From the NCBI GenBank assembly GCA_037384225.1, contig JARROD010000098.1, positions 1-40,228 on the forward strand: a stretch of DNA of 40,228 nucleotides. The letters run 5' to 3'. Each line of letters starts with the position of its first letter. Positions within the stretch are counted from its first letter, which is position 1. The notes under the pieces were generated by a model that searched no databases, was not told the DNA's origin, and saw only the letters and a list, made by a program, of their open reading frames with translations. A program made the translations under genes and the position numbers. The DNA is from JARROD01 sp037384225 (GTDB lineage: Bacteria; Pseudomonadota; Gammaproteobacteria; Pseudomonadales; Cellvibrionaceae). Shown here piece by piece: positions 35,943-40,228 of this stretch.

Positions 35943-36467
35943 TTACAGGGGTTCTATAAAGGTAGGTTCAGCGGGCTCGGCCACTTCATAATCGCGCTCC
36001 CAGCCTTCGTTCTCCAACTTGATATGCTGAATAGCCACGGCATTGGCATTGGCGTCCAGATCCGGTAATGCCTGAAACTCCGATACCCAACACCGATAGA
36101 CTTTGTAGGCGAGCGCGAGTTGCCCGGCCTCGTTGTAAACTTCGATAATTATATCTTTACGAAAATCCTTCAGTGAGACTTCCGAGCCCAAACCGGAACC
36201 AAAATTCCAGACTTTATTGGCCCACTGTTCAAACTCTTTGTCGTGGGTAACGCCGCGCTCAATAGTGATTGCCTCATATTCACTTCTACCGGGAGACTTG
36301 CGACTACTGCTCGGATCACCACCTTCGCGATGCTTAACCACTTCGGTGGTGCGCTTAAGCGCGCTGACCTTGCTCGCCCCGGCCACATACTTGTTATCCC
36401 ACATGACGCGGAATTTAAAATTTTTGTAGGGATCAAAGCGCTGTGCATTAACGGTAAATTGTGCCAT
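35943..36467 (-). CDS. inner tube protein (gp19/Hcp type)
   Basis: 174 residues. FDPYKNFKFRVMWDNKYVAGASKVSALKRTTEVVKHREGGDPSSSRKSPG followed by ITIERGVTHDKEFEQWANKVWN is the usual phage tail-tube fold seen in eCIS tubes (Afp1/Afp5). YKVYRCWVSEFQALPDLDANANAVAIQHIKLENEGWERD ends the barrel. Hexamers would stack to form the inner tube. It stands 19 bases after the sheath gene, and it is the only full tube gene here; Afp and PVC have two. Confidence 0.94.
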   Translation of the reverse strand: MAQFTVNAQRFDPYKNFKFRVMWDNKYVAGASKVSALKRTTEVVKHREGGDPSSSRKSPGRSEYEAITIERGVTHDKEFEQWANKVWNFGSGLGSEVSLKDFRKDIIIEVYNEAGQLALAYKVYRCWVSEFQALPDLDANANAVAIQHIKLENEGWERDYEVAEPAEPTFIEPL

Positions 36468-36486
36468 TGGTTAGCTCCTTATAAAT

Positions 36487-38214
36487 TTAAACCTCAATCT
36501 GGCCAGCCATTTGCTGAAGCTTGATAATCACAAACTCCGCCGGTTTAAGCGGTGCGAAACCAATAACGACATTGACAATACCCAAATTAATATCGTTTTG
36601 TGTGGTGGATTCTTTATCGCACTTAACAAAGTAGGCATCGCGTGGAGAACTTCCCTGAAAAGCGCCCTGTCGGAATAGGTTGTGCATAAAAGCACCGGCA
36701 TTTAAGCGAATCTGCGCCCATAGGGGCTCATCGTTGGGCTCGAAAACAACCCACTTTAATCCGCGGTATAAACTTTCTTCAATATAGAGCGCGGTGCGCC
36801 GCACTGGCACATACTTGTACTCATCTGCCAATTGATCGGCACCTTTCAGTGTGCGTGCTCCCCAGACAATCCTGCCACCCACGGGAAAAGAACGCAGGCA
36901 ATTGATTCCCAGAGGGTTTAACTCGCCGTTTTCAGCGTCGGTTAATGTTACGGATAAAGAAGAGACTCCCTTGAGGGGCGCATCGAGCCCGGCCGGTGCT
37001 TTCCAGACACCGCGCTGGGCATCGGTGCGCGCCATCACGCCAGCGACGGCACCACAGGGGGCAAAGCTTTCAATCTGGTTGTCTTTAAGGGGATTAGCCT
37101 GGCGCAGGCGCGGAAAATACAAAGCGGCATTGCGACTTCTTGTACCCACATTGTCGGTACTGGTATCGGTAAATTTAGTTTTCGCTTTGGCTTTGTCCGT
37201 CCAATCTTTAGGTGGATCCACCAATAACATAGCGCGACGTTTTTCGCAGTAGGCCGCAGCGGCAGAAACCACATTGACATCGGTGTCGAGTGCATCAGTG
37301 GAAGGACGATAGGGTGGAATGCACAACAGATTAAACAGGTCTACATCCTCCAAGGCGTAAAGTCCCTTTTTTTCCGACTCACCATTAGCGGGTAAAAAGT
37401 CGGCCGCCGTAAGCGCCAGACCATCTGAGACGGCGTCTTGTGCCGCCGATAAAGCCGCATCCAAGGCCGACTTTGCATCGACTACCGCTTGTTTTTCCGC
37501 CGCCAGCGCTGCGCTCGGATCAGTGACCTGTTTGTCGAAAAGGGTTTTTTTAGTCGCCGCGCAGGCATTTTCCAAAACGCTCAAATTGTCTGATCCGGCT
37601 GCAAAAACCGCTGCCGGGTCGGGCTCGCCAACATAGCGCAACAAGTTTGATTGTGCCGCCAGTACTTTGTCGACTCGCCTTGGACTTTCCTTAACCGTAA
37701 GATTAGCGAACTGTTCGGTTCCCCCTCCCGCGTTTAATTCCTGCACCGTCAAGTTAAACAGGTCAGCTTTTGCGACCCCCATGGCGAGAGCGACATCTTC
37801 ACTGATATTGTCTGTGTCGAGTTTTACTCTCAGCTTTACTCCCCAAAGGCCTTCATAAGCGGCCTCGAAACTCAGACCGCCGGCATTTATCGGTGCCTTG
37901 GTGGCCGGAGTAGGCTCCACGGGTTCACCTTCGGGATCTCCAGGATCAGCGTGATACAATCTCACCAGCACCGCTTGGGAGCCGCCGTTGAGAAAGAAGT
38001 CACGCACGGCAAACCCCAGAGAACTGTTTTGCCACAGGCCGCCGAATATTCTTTCGAACTCGCCAAACCCATTTATAAATACTGCCGTGTTAACCGGGCC
38101 GCGAACCGCCCGTCCCACAAATGCCGTGATCGAAGTAGCCACACCGGTGATGGTGCGTACCCCACTGGGAATCTCTTCGACATATACACCTGGATAACTG
38201 ACGCTTACAGGCAT
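36487..38214 (-). CDS. contractile sheath protein
   Basis: 575 residues from ATG 38214, which has AGGAG eight bases upstream; an ATG at 38220 is only two bases from that site. MPVSVSYPGVYVEEIPSGVRTITGVATSITAF is the typical sheath start with the extended N-terminal arm. The C-terminal third (RRTALYIEESLYRGLKWVVFEPNDEPLWAQIRLNAGAFMHNLFRQGAFQG, then VIGFAPLKPAEFVIIKLQQMAGQIEV) is the conserved core and C-terminal arm. Between them is a variable region with an Ala-rich helix (DAKSALDAALSAAQDAVSDG, about 250-270). It is the first gene of the operon and the only sheath gene, whereas Afp and PVC use three. Confidence 0.96.
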   Translation of the reverse strand: MPVSVSYPGVYVEEIPSGVRTITGVATSITAFVGRAVRGPVNTAVFINGFGEFERIFGGLWQNSSLGFAVRDFFLNGGSQAVLVRLYHADPGDPEGEPVEPTPATKAPINAGGLSFEAAYEGLWGVKLRVKLDTDNISEDVALAMGVAKADLFNLTVQELNAGGGTEQFANLTVKESPRRVDKVLAAQSNLLRYVGEPDPAAVFAAGSDNLSVLENACAATKKTLFDKQVTDPSAALAAEKQAVVDAKSALDAALSAAQDAVSDGLALTAADFLPANGESEKKGLYALEDVDLFNLLCIPPYRPSTDALDTDVNVVSAAAAYCEKRRAMLLVDPPKDWTDKAKAKTKFTDTSTDNVGTRSRNAALYFPRLRQANPLKDNQIESFAPCGAVAGVMARTDAQRGVWKAPAGLDAPLKGVSSLSVTLTDAENGELNPLGINCLRSFPVGGRIVWGARTLKGADQLADEYKYVPVRRTALYIEESLYRGLKWVVFEPNDEPLWAQIRLNAGAFMHNLFRQGAFQGSSPRDAYFVKCDKESTTQNDINLGIVNVVIGFAPLKPAEFVIIKLQQMAGQIEV

Positions 38215-38220
38215 ATCCAT

Positions 38221-39020
38221 ATCTCCTATGTTATTGATCTGACGCGAATATTGACTCCGAAACCCATGGTACTAAAACTGCAAGACCGCAAAAAATTACA
38301 GAAGAACCATGCAAAACCACTAGAGGCTTCGAAGAACACAATTAAGCAAGCCGAAACTCCCCCTACTCACAAAGGCCAGCCACAGGCATTTAGGTAGAAG
38401 AATTTATTTTTAAAAAAATTTTGATGCCTTCACTTTAATCGATGATTTACCCTTTTCTATAATTTACGACCGTTGCTCATTGCCTGTTTTCGGAAAATCC
38501 TGACCTTTTTTAAATAAACATTTAACTATTAATTTAAAAAATATTTAACAACAGTCTGATCCCTAGGTATTACAATAATCAGGAATTTAAGTTTGATTGT
38601 CGCAAGGGCGTGACTACATGTTAAAGTATTAATAATTATTTTTTTATATCATCTAAAGTAACAATACAGTTTTTGCAACAATACTATTTTTGCAAACACA
38701 ACACTTTACATATATGTATTCCAATAATGCATTTGATTTTACATCATATAAACTAAAAACAGCACTCAGAAAAAAGCAAATACATACAAAAATGGAATTT
38801 GCAAAATACATATAATGTATATTGATAGATCATAAGACCACAATCTCAGTTAAAGGTTTCGGTATTGAATAATGCAGAAATAATGTGAACGGGTAAAAAA
38901 GAATATTTGTATTTTTGATGTTGAATTTTTACCGCAGGAGTTGTTGGCTTAACGTACAACCACTTTAATACTCAGTAAATACTAAAACTATTATCGTTGA
39001 GATCATAATTATCAAAAGCC
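38221..39020. other. AT-rich intergenic leader upstream of the eCIS operon
   Basis: About 800 bases without a supported gene. The part from 38400 is strongly AT-rich with runs of A and T. Inverted repeats ATACAT/ATGTAT (38806-38811 and 38815-38820) and the palindrome ACATATATGT (about 38708-38717) could be binding sites but are expected in such composition. No clear sigma70 promoter pair could be fixed. A short plus-strand open frame overlapping the start of the sheath gene (ending 38397) has no ribosome site and is taken as chance. Confidence 0.5.
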
Positions 39021-39033
39021 AACCTTATTGAAG

Positions 39034-39081
39034 ACTACGTTTATCCAGTACTACGTTTATCCAGTACTACGTTTATCCAGT
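39034..39081. repeat. three 16-bp tandem repeats
   Basis: ACTACGTTTATCCAGT occurs three times without change at 39034-39049, 39050-39065 and 39066-39081. The unit is not a multiple of three and lies in non-coding DNA about 65 bases before an IS3 OrfA start. There are no spacers, so this is not a CRISPR array. Confidence 0.9.
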
Positions 39082-39145
39082 ATGAAGTGGTTTAATTTGA
39101 ATGGACACCCCGTTAAGCGCGAAAATAGCCAAAACGAGGTGTTAA

Positions 39146-39390
39146 ATGAGTGCACAAAAAAGACGAAAGTATACCCAAAGCGTTTGAGATTTAGGTGTGC
39201 AGAGTGCGTCAATTTTTGTTCCCCCCTTCCTTTAACAACAGGGGCGCGACGACGCTGCATGGCAGGCCCCATGTGAGGGCGCTAGCGCCGCGAATGCCTT
39301 GGAGAATTGGCCGCAGCACAAGCGTGCATTTGTGAGTTGGAAACGGAAAACAAGCGCCTGCAAATGGAACGTGAAATTTTAAAAAACCGC
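39146..39390 (+). mobile_element. IS3-family OrfA remnant interrupted by a repeat
   Basis: The ATG at 39146, with GAGG nearby upstream, opens MSAQKRRKYT, the usual start of IS3 OrfA proteins. After ten codons the frame runs into a ~110-bp repeat and stops. At 39301-39390 a frame on the same strand gives GELAAAQACICELETENKR and LQMEREILKN, the coiled-coil C-terminus of OrfA. The helix-turn-helix middle has been lost or displaced, and no OrfB follows. The element is dead. Confidence 0.65.
39170..39280 (+). repeat. repeat copy A, inside the OrfA remnant
   Basis: This ~110-base stretch, TATACCCAAAGCGTTTGA at its left end and CAATGTGAGGGC-like at its right end, is matched by copy B at 39825-39933, roughly 75 percent by eye. 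Its right end abuts a 12-bp palindrome GGCGCTAGCGCC (39278-39289). A C-run and a G-run could pair across ten or so bases. Confidence 0.65.
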
Positions 39391-39567
39391 CCACCCGTAC
39401 CCACCTACCATCGAATAGAAACACACCGAGCTACAATGCTGTCGTAGCCGGACGATGGCCGTTTGCTTTTGGTGATTGCATCCCTTCAAAAAACCTGGCC
39501 TATGGGAATCCGCGGACCCAATGTTGGTGGCGCTATGTGACCCAGGAACGTGCACGAAATAACTCCC

Positions 39568-39678
39568 GGCCCTCTTATTAGTGATTAGAGAGGGCCTCCG
39601 ATCCATCCCGCCTGGCGCCGTTGCGAAAACTTGACGTAGGCCCACTATGCCGGCGTTTTCGCAACGACACCAGACGGG
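39568..39678 (-). ncRNA. two-hairpin element, possibly C4-antisense-RNA-like
   Basis: Two strong inverted repeats lie side by side. GGCCCTCT (39568-39575) pairs perfectly with AGAGGGCC (39589-39596). GTTGCGAAAAC (39620-39630) pairs perfectly with GTTTTCGCAAC (39655-39665), and this stem extends outward as CCCGCCTGGCGCC / GACACCAGACGGG (39607-39619, 39666-39678) with three mismatches. The sequence is GC-rich in an AT-rich setting. The layout and the loop text resemble the C4 antisense RNA found in prophages and scattered through gammaproteobacteria; strand is my guess from that recollection. A transposon-end hairpin is the alternative. Confidence 0.35.
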
Positions 39679-39824
39679 CGCCTCGAAATCCAAAAATCCG
39701 AAAGTTATTCTGTGCACGTCCCTTACATAGTTCTATTTTAGATAAATAGTGTTTTTAATGAATGCTATTTTTAATTGGGTTGTAAATAATTCAGGCTGCT
39801 TTATTTATAATTCTATTGCAACGT

Positions 39825-39933
39825 TATACCCAAAGCGTTTGAAAAATTAGGCATGCACAGTGCAACTATTTTTGTTTCCCCTTTCTGTTTACAACAAGGG
39901 GCGACGATGCAGTATGGGTGACTCAATGTAAGG
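39825..39933 (+). repeat. repeat copy B
   Basis: Second copy of the ~110-base repeat, same orientation as copy A and 655 bases away, beginning TATACCCAAAGCGTTTGA. It holds a clean hairpin CCCCTT (39878-39883) / AAGGGG (39896-39901). It is not flanked by IS3 sequence, so the repeat is a unit independent of the OrfA remnant. Confidence 0.65.
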
Positions 39934-40125
39934 TAGATGGGTGTAAACCTCTATGCAACGATAGGGGCTACATTAGCATTGCCGTGCAGGAAATATGAGC
40001 GTTTACAAAGTTTTCTTTTCTTCCCCCATAGATTTTTTTACACTTGGTGAAAATATTTGCAAACTCCGCCATTTTTTCGGTTGGGGGGAGCAGTTTGGCG
40101 TTAATGACTGGGAAGCAGGGCATCA

Positions 40126-40228
40126 GTGAATAAGTCTTTAATAGTTTGTGACACGAATCAAATTTTCGTCGGGATCGACGGCGGTGGCACCAAGTGTCGC
40201 GCCCGTGTCGAATCGGCCACGGGTGGCA
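40126..40228 (+). CDS. start of a BadF/BadG-type sugar kinase, cut by the window edge
   Basis: The last 103 bases read from GTG 40126 as VNKSLIVCDTNQIFVGIDGGGTKCRARVESATGG. The phosphate-binding loop GIDGGGTKC is characteristic of the BadF/BadG/BcrA/BcrD family, which includes N-acetylglucosamine and glucosamine kinases in chitin-using gammaproteobacteria. AGGG stands about five bases before the GTG. Only 34 residues are visible, so the substrate cannot be told; N-acetylglucosamine is likely from the TKCRA sequence but not shown. Confidence 0.75.
   Translation, partial: MNKSLIVCDTNQIFVGIDGGGTKCRARVESATGG

Noticed and set aside
37951..38397. Plus-strand open frame of 148 codons spanning the start of the sheath gene
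   Set aside because: It is antisense to the sheath start, has no ribosome binding site, and its protein has no domain-like composition.
38806..38820. ATACAT/ATGTAT inverted repeat as a regulator site for the eCIS operon
   Set aside because: It is 590 bases from the sheath start, in DNA so AT-rich that such palindromes are expected by chance.
39034..39081. CRISPR-like array
   Set aside because: The three 16-bp units are adjacent with no spacers and there are no cas genes.
39607..39678. Integron attC site
   Set aside because: The arms do not begin and end with the RYYYAAC/GTTRRRY core sites, and there is no integrase or cassette array.
39379..39717. Minus-strand frame of 112 codons near the right edge
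   Set aside because: It covers the two strong hairpins and looks like a translated structured repeat; no ribosome binding site was found.

Overview
The window looks like a chromosomal accessory region of a gammaproteobacterium, plausibly of the Cellvibrio/Saccharophagus kind. The reasons are a GlpR/GlpD pair, a BadF/BadG-type sugar kinase start (IDGGGTKCRA) at the right edge, moderate GC and AT-rich intergenic DNA. The taxon is an inference from content, not from a search.

Region 1 (1-2080): a ParDE-like toxin-antitoxin pair with a visible promoter and operator, a DUF6151-type protein whose last codons run into what looks like an IS200/IS605 end, and an unrecognised truncated reading frame on the minus strand. 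Region 2 (2084-7757): a membrane-anchored alpha/beta hydrolase, a glpR homologue broken by a frameshift plus a small deletion, and an intact glpD. These are followed by decayed genes: a SYLF/YSC84 protein with a frameshift, a Thivi_2564-like membrane peptide with an in-frame stop, and an alpha/beta hydrolase that has lost its nucleophile region.

Region 3 (7848-38220, all minus strand): about 30 kb holding a complete-looking extracellular contractile injection system (eCIS; phage-tail-like, Afp/PVC/MAC relatives). In transcription order it encodes: sheath, inner tube, a zinc-ribbon protein like T4 baseplate-hub chaperones, a disordered linker protein, a Pvc16/DUF4255 tail-terminator protein, an AAA+ ATPase, a small conserved-looking protein, a 2717-residue giant with an N-terminal DUF4157 domain, a second small DUF4157 protein, an unrecognised 153-residue protein, the CIS_tube/Afp7-type adaptor, a separate LysM protein, a gp27-like hub, a separate OB-fold spike, a PAAR-like tip, gp25, two gpJ-like baseplate proteins, a tail protein I fused to a probable beta-helix, and a DUF6519 protein split by a -1 frame change. 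The genes are tightly packed and many overlap, so they are probably one operon. There is one sheath and one main tube gene, where Afp/PVC have several. No separate tape measure and no classical tail fibre are visible. The giant protein and the beta-helix tail protein are the candidates for those roles or for cargo.

Region 4 (38221-40228): about 1.9 kb without an intact gene. It holds an AT-rich leader upstream of the eCIS operon, a 16-bp triplet repeat, an IS3-family OrfA remnant interrupted by a ~110-bp repeat that recurs 650 bp later, and a strongly structured two-hairpin element that may be a C4-antisense-RNA-like sequence. The start of a BadF/BadG-type kinase gene lies at the edge.

A recurring theme is short threefold tandem repeats (16-19 bp), four of them, three at or near eCIS gene starts or gaps. 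Five reading frames in the first 9.4 kb are disrupted. At least two of these involve real deletions, so they are not all sequencing errors.
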